Shown: in pieces, positions 1 through 10,800 of the stretch
Layout of the letters: every line of letters starts with the position of its first letter
Numbering within the stretch: the first letter of the stretch is position 1
The notes under the pieces: model-generated
The model's database searches: none
Told to the model about the DNA's origin: nothing
What the model saw: only the letters and a program-made list of their open reading frames with translations
Assembly (NCBI GenBank): GCA_030248215.1
Contig: JASANG010000285.1
Location: 1-64,000, forward strand
Length of the DNA stretch: 64,000 nt
Reading direction: 5' to 3'
From: Enoplolaimus lenunculus
Lineage: Eukaryota > Nematoda > Enoplea > Enoplida > Thoracostomopsidae
Made by a program: the position numbers and the translations under genes

Positions 1-165
1 TTATTTACATTGAAAAATGCAATTATTTACATTGAAAACTATGATTTTAGATCGAAAATGCAATTATTTAACATTGAGAAATGCAATTATTGGACATTGA
101 AAAATGTATTTACATTGAATGTATTATTTACATCGAAAAATGTATTATTTACATTGGGAAATTAT
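1..165. repeat. 22-bp tandem repeat, arm 1 copy
   Basis: Units read as the complement of AATAATTGCATTTTTCAATGTA. This is the partner of the longer array at 3045-3480 in the other arm and is more degraded. The window cuts it at its outer edge. Confidence 0.8.
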
Positions 166-876
166 TCTGTCTAAAAATTTGAATTTAGGGGGAAATGAAT
201 TATTAGCATTTGTAAATGTATTATTAGCATCTAAAAAATATCAAAAAATTATTAGCATCAAAAAATTATTTTGAATTTATTAGGAAAAATATTTTATTCG
301 AAAAATTACAAGTTACGTTTAGCACCTCGGTAAATATACGGCGCACAGGTGGTGGTCATGTTTCGCACACCATTGCTGCTGTCATTGTTGGACCGACAGG
401 TGAACCTATCGTAGCACATGCCACCCCATATAGGAATCGGCCCACGTATAGAACAGGGCTGGATCGTATTTCGGAGGGGCTAGGTGACAGAGTCATGTTA
501 AGCTTTGGGTGAATTTTTTCTTTAGAGTTTTGGCTGAGTGCTTACGCTTATGCATTAGAGACATTAGCAGTAAAATATTTGTTGTTTCAGAAGCGCTTTG
601 CAGTACAATATATCGCGTTAGTCGTAGATAATTATTATAGATTCGCCACAGGCTGCCCTGAGAGCAAAGCCAGCTGTGAGTAGACACATCATATATTAGT
701 TATGTAAATCAGAGTTCATTATAGCAATGCCATACCTATATAGATACATTTAGAGAGTATATATATAGATATATAGTAAATATATATGGTAAATATATAA
801 GACATTTTTTCAACAATATACAGGGCCACACCCCACCCGGCTTGGCCCCCCTCTGCAGACTCTCTGCATTGCATAC

Positions 877-975
877 CGGTTACTGTTACGTCGAACTCAA
901 TTACGCTACGACCGGCTTCGTTTGTCGCTTCGCATCGACAAATGCCGCTGTCGAGATATTTCAAATCTTGTCGAC
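877..975 (-). pseudogene. Hemicentin Ig exon (C-terminal half), minus-strand copy with shifted frame
   Basis: Reverse complement of the + strand exon 2343-2439, with acceptor TTTAG and donor GTATGC kept. It encodes the [15 protein letters not shown] part of an Ig domain. It is 99 bases against 97 in the other arm: two extra bases near its start (GTCGACAAG against GTCAAAG) break the phase relation to the upstream exon. The usual Tyr of the YxC motif is Cys here (GICRC against GIYRC). Either this copy is decaying or it is a sequencing or haplotype difference. Confidence 0.75.
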
Positions 976-1412
976 CTAAAAATTTAAAATTTTTTAAATT
1001 AAACTGGTTTCAGTGAACCCAAGTGTTGAACCGATTTTTTAAATTGACAGGCATTTCATAATTACAGTAACCGGAGATGGGAAAGAATTTGCATTTTTAT
1101 ACAGTAGTACGGTATCTGAGAACTCACTATGTAGTGGAACTACACTGCAAAAATGGTGAGTCAAATTGACTCTCTCCGAAATAGGCTTTTCCTGACTACA
1201 CAAACTGAGTCGAAATTCGACTCCGCCTGAGTTGATGCCTCCTTAATATAAAGCAAAACTATTAGTTCTTTGCTTGACAATGGCCGATATTTGTCATTTT
1301 TTGGTTGTGCTTGAAAATATATTTACTAAAGTCGGCGACCTAAATTAAGTATAACTTAAGTAAATGCTTAAGTACGATTTCAGAAACCCAGCCATTGTTT
1401 TTAATTTCATAC

Positions 1413-1597
1413 CTTCAAATAATAATTATCGTTTTCGAGTGTATATTTATCGTTCGATCTGGTAATTTCTTCATCGTCGCGGTACCATTTGATCTCTGGG
1501 GGAGGAACGCCTTTGACATCACAAACAAGTGCCGCTGTCCGTCCGGCACTCACACGCGGTTTAAGATCCAGGTTCGGCCGGGCTCGTACTGGTGGAA
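1413..1597 (-). pseudogene. Hemicentin Ig exon (N-terminal half), minus-strand copy
   Basis: On the minus strand an acceptor TTTTAG precedes a 185-base exon ending AAG before GTATGA. It starts in phase 1 and encodes VPPVRARPNLDLKPR, then a CDVKG and PEIKWYRDDEEI stretch typical of Ig strands B to C, ending in DNYYLK. The last 50 bases are the same sequence that opens the + strand gene at 1839. It therefore shows what the truncated + strand exon should have looked like upstream. Its frame is intact, but it is separated from the shifted exon 877-975. Confidence 0.8.
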
Positions 1598-1838
1598 CTA
1601 AAATAATATATATATATAAATAATATATACATCATGTATAGTTATATATCTTACATATATATTTATATATATATACATTAGCATAATAAATTAGCTAAAT
1701 TCATAAATTACTTTAAATTCAAATTTTTAAAAATAAAAAATTTACCTAAAATACCAACTTCCATTCGGCTTTGCGACGAACCAGCTTCATTTTGTGCGTT
1801 ACACGCGTATTCTCCGACGTGTTCTTTTTGCATGCTTG
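1462..1838. other. Fold-back spacer with a TA-rich minus-strand intron
   Basis: The unique segment between the two arms. Besides the two minus-strand Ig exon pieces it holds a short intron (about 1598-1745) rich in TATATA that runs from a GTAAAT donor to a TTTTAG acceptor on the minus strand. Confidence 0.7.
1746..1838 (-). pseudogene. Partial hemicentin Ig exon (C-terminal half), minus strand, cut at the fold-back edge
   Basis: Minus-strand coding stretch encoding SMQKEHVGEYACNAQNEAGS and ending VGILG before a GTAAAT donor in phase 1. This phase fits the exon at 1413-1597 on the same strand. It is the end of the preceding Ig domain (YxC and NxAG motifs). Its upstream part is missing because the inverted arm begins at 1839. 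With the exon at 1413-1597 it forms a normal hemicentin exon order reading leftward. Confidence 0.75.
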
Positions 1839-1888
1839 CCAGATCGAACGATAAATATACACTCGAAAACGATAATTATTATTTGAAG
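1839..1888 (+). CDS. HMCN1-like: HMCN-like exon 1 in view: truncated Ig domain 1 (strands C to D)
   Basis: Encodes [16 protein letters not shown] and ends at AAG before GTATGA, phase 0. It has no acceptor on the + strand: its upstream part is replaced by the inverted arm. The complete form is visible on the minus strand at 1413-1597. Confidence 0.75.
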
Positions 1889-4800
1889 GTATGAAATTAA
1901 AAACAATGGCTGGGTTTCTGAAATCGTACTTAAGCATTTACTTAAGTTATACTTAATTTAGGTCGCCGACTTTAGTAAATATATTTTCAAGCACAACCAA
2001 AAAATGACAAATATCGGCCATTGTCAAGCAAAGAACTAATAGTTTTGCTTTATATTAAGGAGGCATCAACTCAGGCGGAGTCGAATTTCGACTCAGTTTG
2101 TGTAGTCAGGAAAAGCCTATTTCGGAGAGAGTCAATTTGACTCACCATTTTTTGCAGTGTAGTTCCACTACATAGTGAGTTCTCAGATACCGTACTACTG
2201 TATAAAAATGCAAATTCTTTCCCATCTCGGTTACTGTAATTATGAAATGCCTGTCAATTTAAAAAATCGGTTCAACACTTGGTTCACTAAAACCAGTCGA
2301 CTCGGTCAAACCAGTTTAATTTAAAAAATTTTAAATTTTTAGGTCAAAGATTTGAAATATCTCGACAGCGGCATTTATCGATGCGAAGCGACAAACGAAG
2401 CCGGTCGTAGCGTAATTGAGTTCAACGTAACAGTAACCGGTATGCAATGAGAGAGGTTGCCAGAGGGGGGCCAAGCCGGGTGGGGTGTGGCCCTGTTATT
2501 GTTGAAAAAATGTGTTTGTGTTCATATATATTTCTATATATCTATATATATTTATTTATATATATTTATATAGGTATGGTATAGCTGAGTGAAATTGATT
2601 TACATAACTATATATGTAAATGTGTCACTCTCAGAGCTGGCTTTGCCCAGGGCAGCCTGTGGCGAATCTAAAAATTTCTAAGAATGGTCGTGCGATATAT
2701 TGTACTGAAAAGCGCTTGTGAAACAACAAAATTTTACTGCTAAATCTTAATTCATAAGCGTAAGCCTAAGCCTAAACTTAAAGAAAAAATTAGTCTAAAG
2801 CTTAACATGACTCTGTCATAGCCCCTCCGAAATACGATCCAGCCCTGTTCTATACATGGGCCGATTCCTCTATGGGGTGGCATGGTTTAGATAGGCGCCT
2901 TGGGTCCAACAATGACAGCAGCAATGGTGTGCGAAACATGACCACCACCTGTGCGTGGTATATTTACCCCCGAAGTGTAAACGTAACTTGTAATTTTTGG
3001 ATAGTAGGAATATTAAAAGTAAAGAAAATTCAAAATAATTGCATTTTGCAATGTAAATAATTGCATTTTTCAATGTAAATAATTGCATTTTTCAATGTAA
3101 ATAATTGCATTTTTCAATGTAAATAATTGCATTTTCAATGTAAATAATTGCATTTTTCAATGTAAATAATTGCATTTTTCAATGTAAATAATTGCATTTT
3201 TCAATGTAAATAATTGCATTTTTCAATGTAAATAATTGCATTTTGCAATGTAAATAATTGAATTTTTCAATGTAAATAATTGCATTTTTCAATGTAAATA
3301 ATTGCATTTTTCAATGTAAATAATTGCATTTTTCAATGTAAATAATTGCATTTTTCAATGTAGATAATTGCATTTTGCAATGTAAATAATTGCATTTTGC
3401 AATGTAAATAATTGCATTTTTCAATGTAAATAATTGCATTTTTCAATGTAAATAATTGCATTTTTCAATGTAAATAATTATTTGCATTGCAGAATATCCA
3501 CAACTGGCTCTGGAAAAATTTATCTGGTGTACGCAAAATGTGGTGCATCGCTAGGCAGGGAAGTATGCCACCATTCATATTTGAAGTCAGAAAATTTTGC
3601 ATAATGTAAAACAAAATTGTTATAAATAATAATAATAATAATAACAATAATAACATTCCTGTAATCAATTAAAATTACATTTGTCGTATCGGCCGCTTCG
3701 CTCGCACAGTATCTTCCACCATTATATATGTCAGCCAAGCGTATGTGTCTCGGCTCGTTTTGGGTTTAGCTGATGTTCACTTGAACGGAAGTTATTGTAC
3801 AAATTGTAATTTTTCATATTTCAGAACCGCCACAAATCGCTCAAGGTGTCGACACTGCGATTCAAGTGACTGAAGGCAACGATGTTGAGCTGTCGTGTCA
3901 CGCGATTGGTCATCCGAAACCTGAAATTCAATGGCAATATCGAGGACAATTGCTCACCAGCTATCGAAATAAAGTTGTTCAGGACGGGGTAATATTTGGT
4001 TTTTTGAAAAGTTTTGTAAATTCTTCAATTTTTTTTACTATTTTTTGAAATTTTTTTAAATTTTTCTTTTTACTGCTTTTTTTTAGTTTTTGCAAATTTT
4101 TCATTTTTATTGCAAATGTTAATGATTATTTATTAAGACAACGCTAGTGCCTGCCGAGACGCCGCCTAAGGATGGTCTATGACTACTGGCCCTGAGCACC
4201 GCCTCTGCCTGGAAAAATGGATTGTAATTCGTTCGGCAGTTTCCTCAGATGTCCTGTCGGTGAACCCCTGCCGTAAATAATAACCTGCGCCCACTCTGAA
4301 GGATTTTAGTAAAATCGAGATAAAAAATGTTTTTTGTAAGAATATACCGGTTGTTAACACTGTGATATTGGCCCACGTATAGAACAGGGCCGGAACAATA
4401 GTTTATGCATATTCCTAAGCCTAAGCCTAAGCCTATGCGTATGGATGAGCCTATTCCTACGTCTAAGCCTAAGCCTAAGCCTAAGTCTAAGTCTAAGCCT
4501 AAGCCTATGCGTATGGATGAGCCTATTCCTACGTCTAAGCCTAAGCCTAAGCCTAAGCCTAAGCCTAAGTCTAAGCCTAAGCTTAAGCCTAAGCGAAAAA
4601 TTAGTCTAAAGCTTAAACTGACTCTATTGTAGCCCCTCCGGAAAACGCTCCGGCCCGGTTCTATACATGGGACGCGAAATTTATACTTTCAGGTTCTACG
4701 GGTGATTCGAACTCGACGACAAGACGGTGGTATATACGTATGCGTAGCAACAAACGAAGCTGGCTCTATTCAGCAAGCATATACTCTCGAAGTATTAGGT

Positions 4801-7800
4801 ACGTTCTGGTTACCCCCTTATTTTGAATGGTTAGCAATTCTACGAGGGTGGGGGAGTGTTTACGTCGCAGCTCTAAAATCGAATTTAAACTGGCAATTTG
4901 CCTAAATTTAGGAAAAGAATTTTAGATGTCAGTACTTTTTGCGACTTTAAATTGAAATTTTGATACTTTGTTCGGTTTCATCAGGAATGGGTAATGACAA
5001 GAGTGCGCAACTGTTGGGGTCCCACATGGTATGGCATGTACCACCGGATGTTGCGTTATTGGCCGGCTTCCTTTGTTTAGAGAGGGGGTCGCTATCACAT
5101 GAATACCTCTGAATTAAACTATAAGGGGAGCATGTTTGACGCCGCATACATAAACTGGCATGATTCGCATAGGTTGTACCCCCCTCTAAACAAAGGGGGG
5201 AACGGCAAAAAACGAAACGCGTGCCGGGTGCATTCTTTTATTCTTTTCTACACAGAATGTGGTCAGTTGCATACTCTTGTTATTGCGATTACCCACTGTT
5301 GGTTTCATGTCTAGCGGCCTGGCGCCGTACCCTAAACTGTGTGTAGCACCTATTACCAGTTAGTATACAATACATTTTCAAACAGGCAAACTGAAAGAGT
5401 TACGGATTTCAAAGTCCAAAGAACAGCAGGATGTCATCGAAAGCGATGAACCAGATAAATTTCAAAGCTCATCATTTGTCTTCAACAAATTACATGATCC
5501 ATTTATTAAACTGGCGATAGGTGCTATACACATTTGAGAATATGAACAATCGTCATAACCACGACTTTTCAGAGACATTAAATTAACATTTACGTTGTAT
5601 ATTTCAGTGAAACCCACGATTTTGGACTCAGCACCGGAATATTTGACAATTCCTGAAAACAAACCCCTGACACTCAACTGTTCAACGCTATCCGGATATC
5701 CGGATCCAGAAAAACGATGGACAAAAGATGGACTTCCGGTTCTGGGAAGCGAACGCGTCCAGGTAAGGGGGGGGGTTGATGAAACAATTGACACCCATGT
5801 CAGTATTTTTGAATGTTTGTCGTAACTAATCATCAGTTGGTGATAGGTCTTGTAAATTTTGAATCGGCCAATGGAGATGTTAAAAATTTGGCGTATTTTT
5901 CGGATCTGAATGATCCTATTTGTGAGTTGAGTTTGACTTTTGTTACTGCAGCAGGCCCGTAGCCAGCTCACCTTGCTAAGGGGGGTGGCCAAAAACTTCT
6001 CAGGAGGGGCATTCAAAGGTTATCAATGGCTTGTACGCAAGATTGAAAATTTTCTAGGAGGGGGCCAAAATTAAGCCCCCCCCTGGCCCCCCACCCTTGG
6101 CTACGGATCCGTACTGCAGCGCGGTTCGACTGTTTAGAATTAGGCTTATATAAACTTACGTTTGAGGGTCAAAAATCCTACCGAGTGTGGTCAAAATATC
6201 ATAGTTTGTTTAAAATTGCTTTTCAGCTTGCAACCGATGGTAAACTGCACATTGGGGTTGCAACGCTGTCTGATAGTGGACGGTACAAATGTATCGCAGA
6301 AAATCCGGCAGGATCCGATGAGAAAATTTATCAAGTTCAAATCATTGGTAACTCTTGAAATAGGATAAACTGTAAATATCATTGAATTGATTAATCAATT
6401 CACAGCTGGCGAATTAGTTATCTCTGAATTAATATCTATGAAACATTAACTCACTCTGAGTTTAGTTGATTCTTACTCTGAGTTGAGTTGACTCAGGATG
6501 AGTTGATTAACTCAGAATGAATTGAATCGACTAAAAATTCTGAGTTCTGAATTTCCTCAACTCAGATTGAGGAATTCAACTCATTCTGAGTGAAAATCAA
6601 CTCAATGAAATTTACAGTGTATCAGCGGTGCGGGGATATACGGAAATTGTATCCCGTCAAAATTTATAAAAAAGGTCAACGAAACACCGCTTGTTACGGT
6701 TGTCAAATAGCTTGCAGAGGTCAAAAAACGTTTCTGCCAAAAATACTCTTAGACGTGTTTATCACCTCCAGATATCATTGACGATACGCCGCTTGATGGG
6801 GGTGCGTTTGTGCCGTTCGTAATTAGCAATTTTTGACTGTTAAAAATGTGTTATAAGGTAGGGTAAACACCTCAAAGCTGAACAACAACAGGACTCCTAC
6901 TGTAATTCTAAGTTAAGCAGTACCATATAGAGCCATTCACGAAAATTTTGCTGCGGATGCGGTGGTGCTCGAACCCACGACGTACGGGTTACCGGTCCGC
7001 TGCTCTAACCACTGAGCTACGCAGCCGTACAAACTTTTCGCTACAATGGCTCTGTGGGTACCAAAAAGCGTACGACCCTCAGAACCTACAATAAATTTTA
7101 TTTTTGATCTAATTTTGACTAGAAATATTAAGTTTTGTCAATTTATAGTCATTTTGTAGATTCTGAATATTTGCAATCATTGCACCAATAGCGGACTTAG
7201 AACCTATTGGCAGGCCCAGTCGAGATAAAATAGTGAAAAAAACTCGCGAGCGAAACAAGCAAAGCGCCGAACGCCATTTTAGTCCTAAACCTTAATACCA
7301 AATTTCGGTTTCGTTGACGCAAGGCCAGGAGGTCACCGTAGGATTTTTAGCTGTCCCGCCGCCATATGACACCGGTAGGGCTCATACCACCTCTGGATGA
7401 ATTTTGCACCCCTCCTACAAAATTTGAACCTTGTTTCTAAGTCATCGAAAACCCTTGTATGCCTCTCTTGGAATATGTTTAGATCGCCTATCAAGCTGAC
7501 ATGGCTTGGGGTTAGATGGTTCCACAAATCGTTTATTTTCAGCTCCACCAAAAATTGGCGAAGTCAAAATGGTGGTGATCAACGTAACTGAAGGCAGTCC
7601 TGCGGTTCTTGATTGCGGAGTTCAAAGTGAAAACGACCGAATCAGCTGGTTTAAGGTAATCCATTTTTTAAAAGGCAGAGGCCGCAATTGGACTGAGGCC
7701 AGGCCGTTTAAGCTGAACATTATTTATAGAATTCGAGGGTGTACAAAACTATCGAACCCTTGTTTTTCGAAATATAGGCCAGCGTCGCTAGTGACGGGTA

Positions 7801-10800
7801 TAGCGTAACCCTTAGGTAGCTACACAATAGCCATTCAAATTCGATATAGGCCTAATAATTACGTAATTTTAGTTCTGAAATAGTCTAATTGCTAATCTTA
7901 GAAATTAGCTTAATTAGGTATATATATTAAATTATAAAAGATTAATAGGCTGATTTTTTTAATTTCAGAATGATATTCCGTTGGATGCGTTTTCGAATCC
8001 GACCCTGCGCGCATCTGACGGAGGGAACGAACTTCGATTTGGGAGCACTCGCCTTTTGGACGACGGTAGCTATCGATGTTTGGTTCAAAATCCGGCCGGT
8101 AACGCGACTCGACGATTTCAACTCAATGTTTACAGTAAAGTTTAAAGTTTTTAAAATGTTGGCCCATGTTACTTTAAGGGGCGTCCAGGTTTCTGGTGGG
8201 TCTATAAAAGAGTAGGTTTAGATTCTAGATTACATTTTTACTTAGGCTTAGGCTTAGGCTTAGGCTTAGGAGCACATTTTTGCACCGCTTAGGCTTAGGC
8301 TCGGGCTTAGGAATACGCTTAATATACTGTTACGCCCCTTAAAGTAACATTGGTCAAAATGTTTTTAGTTCATTTAAAACAAGTTTTCAAAATAATGTTT
8401 GGATTAATTGAATTTTTCAACCATAAAGCATTAGATTGCACACGTTTATCTCAAAATGCGTATTTTTTGTCCTGATACAAATTTATTAATCAAATTTTTA
8501 ATTAATTTTTAATTATACGCAGATTTGAACGACACTTCTGAGTCAACTGAGCAAATTCCTAGATCTGGCTGTGTCAGAACGACACGGTCGGGACGACCGC
8601 TTTCTCCGAAGCAACTGCGAATATACATGGTTTTTCCGCGTAATTTCTCCGAAATATATGGCCACGCCGGGAATCGAACCTCGGACCTTTCGCTCGCGAA
8701 TCAAGCGCGCTAAAAATTACACCATGCGGCCGATATCATATTGTTCTCTAGTACTATATGTGCACGTATATGCATGTGTCTTACATTACATACACTATGC
8801 ACATACACATGTTACCACTCATATACCATCATGCCGTATACTCATATCCAAGAAACTGAGCAGGTTCTGACCAAACCTACCGAATATAACACATACCAGC
8901 TCCGAATCGAGATGGGAATTCGCTTAGGCTTTTCAGCGCATTTAATAGTTGATTTGTTCGACACACGGAACGCTAGATTGAATATACGGTCCGACCGTAT
9001 CCATAATTTCCAAACCTGAAATATTTTAATTTAGTATAATTTGTTTGTTTCAGAACCGCCGGAAATTGCCGATGGCGAACAGGAAATCGTTGTGATCGAA
9101 GGCGAACGGTTGGAAGTTCCGTGCGAAGCTGTTGGCATTCCGGTTCCACATATACGATGGACACAGTCCGGATCTACGATTGCACCTTGTGAGATGTTGC
9201 AATACGTGCAATTATTTTGCATTCAAAGCAGAATAAATTGCGTTTGCATGCACACGTATTGCATAATTCGCACGCCTATGGGATAGTACAGGGTTGATGC
9301 AGTTCCTTGTCGGATCCCCGTATTCCGGAACCTATGCCGAAATGTATCTTCAAAAATCGTTTTATTAAAAAATTATTTTGAAATTAATTTAAGTAATTTT
9401 TGAACTTTAATTTACGAAAAGATTCATTCTTAAACCGAATTTTTTAGTTAAAGCAGGAAAATAAATTTCTGTCATCTGTCGACCATTAAGGATGGCGCTA
9501 TACTTGACGTGTGGCGCCGTCCGTCGCCGTACGGTATCGTATAGCGCCACCCTAACAATCTGTTGTGTAATGATGTTCGAAATTGTTTTTCATGCCGCAC
9601 CCACAAGGATGTGTTACCAGGGGTTAGGTTTGAGGGTCGACTAACCTCCTCATCTTGACATTTTGAAGGACATTTTAGACGGCACCACAAAAACCTCCGC
9701 TTCGCGATTTACATAGGACGTAACCCCTCCTTATCAAAAATCTTGCCTACGCCCATATTTTCCGATGCGTAACCCTGAAAATTTACCGAAGCAACTTTCA
9801 GTTAATTGCAAAAATGTATCCAGTCATCTTTCAATTAATAGCAAAAATCTATCCAATCATCTTTCAATTAATTGCAAAAATCTACCCAATCATCTATCAT
9901 CTTTAAGTCAATAGCAAAAATCTACCCAATCATCTATCATCTTAAAGTCAATAGCAAAAATCTACCCAATCGTTTTTAAGTTAATAGCAAAAACCTATCC
10001 AATCTTCTTTCGATTAATAGCAAAAACCTATCCAATCTTCTTTCGATTAATAGCAAAAATCTATCCAATAATATTTCACTCAAATCATATTTCAGTTAAT
10101 AGCAATTTTTGTAGTTTTTAACATTAATTTTAGATCTTCAACAACGTGATTCGCTAGTTTTTCGTTCGATTTCCGTTGATAATGCCGGAGAATATGTGTG
10201 TGAAGCGACAAATCACGGTGGAACTTCACGTCGTATTGTTCAAGTTATTGTTGTCGGTAAATATCAAATCATATTTAACGACGATTTTCAGAACCGAAGC
10301 GTGGATTTTAACTTCCAACCTATAAAAAACCCGGCCAATGTTACTTTAATGAGCGTAACAGTAGATTAAGAGTATTCCTAAGCCTAAGCCTAAGCCTAAG
10401 TGTTCCAAAAATGTGTTCCTAAGCCTAAGCCCAAGCCTAAGCCTAAGCCTAAGCCTAAACAAAAAATGTAATCTAGAATCTAAACCTATTCTTTTTTAGA
10501 CCCAGCAGAAACCTGGACGCCGCTTAAAGTAACATTGGCTAAAAACCCGATGTATAAGTTTTTTACGGGCCAATGACACGAGCGAGAGAATTATTTGACC
10601 CTTTGAAAACTGCCAGGTACTCAAGGCCTGTTATTTAAAGGTTTGTTTTATCAAGAGTGGATGATGAATACTTCAACAAGAGTATGCAACTGGGTACATT
10701 CTGTGTAGGAAAAAATGTTCTCGGCACGCGTTAAGCCTAAGCCTAAGCCTAAACAAAAAATGTAATCTAGAATCTAAACCTACTCTTTTTTAGACCCAGC

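Larger units (their letters stand above)
1..3480. repeat. Large fold-back inverted repeat carrying hemicentin Ig exons in both arms
   Basis: Arm 1 (about 1-1462) is the reverse complement of arm 2 (about 1839-3480). Both hold the same 22-bp tandem array at the outer end, the same end of a TTAGGC element, the same half of a CACTGCAAAAA element, and the same Ig exon pair. The arms differ by many substitutions and small indels, most in non-coding parts, so they are not copies of one read. The inner edge is sharp: CGTTCGATCTGG ends arm 1 at 1462 and its complement CCAGATCGAACG starts arm 2 at 1839. The 376-base spacer contains minus-strand hemicentin exon sequence only. It could be a real inverted duplication or two divergent haplotypes joined head to head by the assembler. 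Confidence 0.85.

Noticed and set aside
5386-5518. Possible extra exon after AAACAG
   Set aside because: It is open for a while and contains GAAAGCGATGAACCAG, but it would break the phase 1 link between exons 4 and 5, and it has no Ig features.
5462-6016. 184-residue minus-strand frame
   Set aside because: It lies antisense to the Ig exon at 5608-5762 and runs into a MITE, with no domain signature.
6951-7026. Functional tRNA gene
   Set aside because: The anticodon stem has a mismatch, position 33 is not T, the first acceptor pair fails, and a second copy with the same inverted flanks exists at 57195-57340. A dispersed element is more likely.
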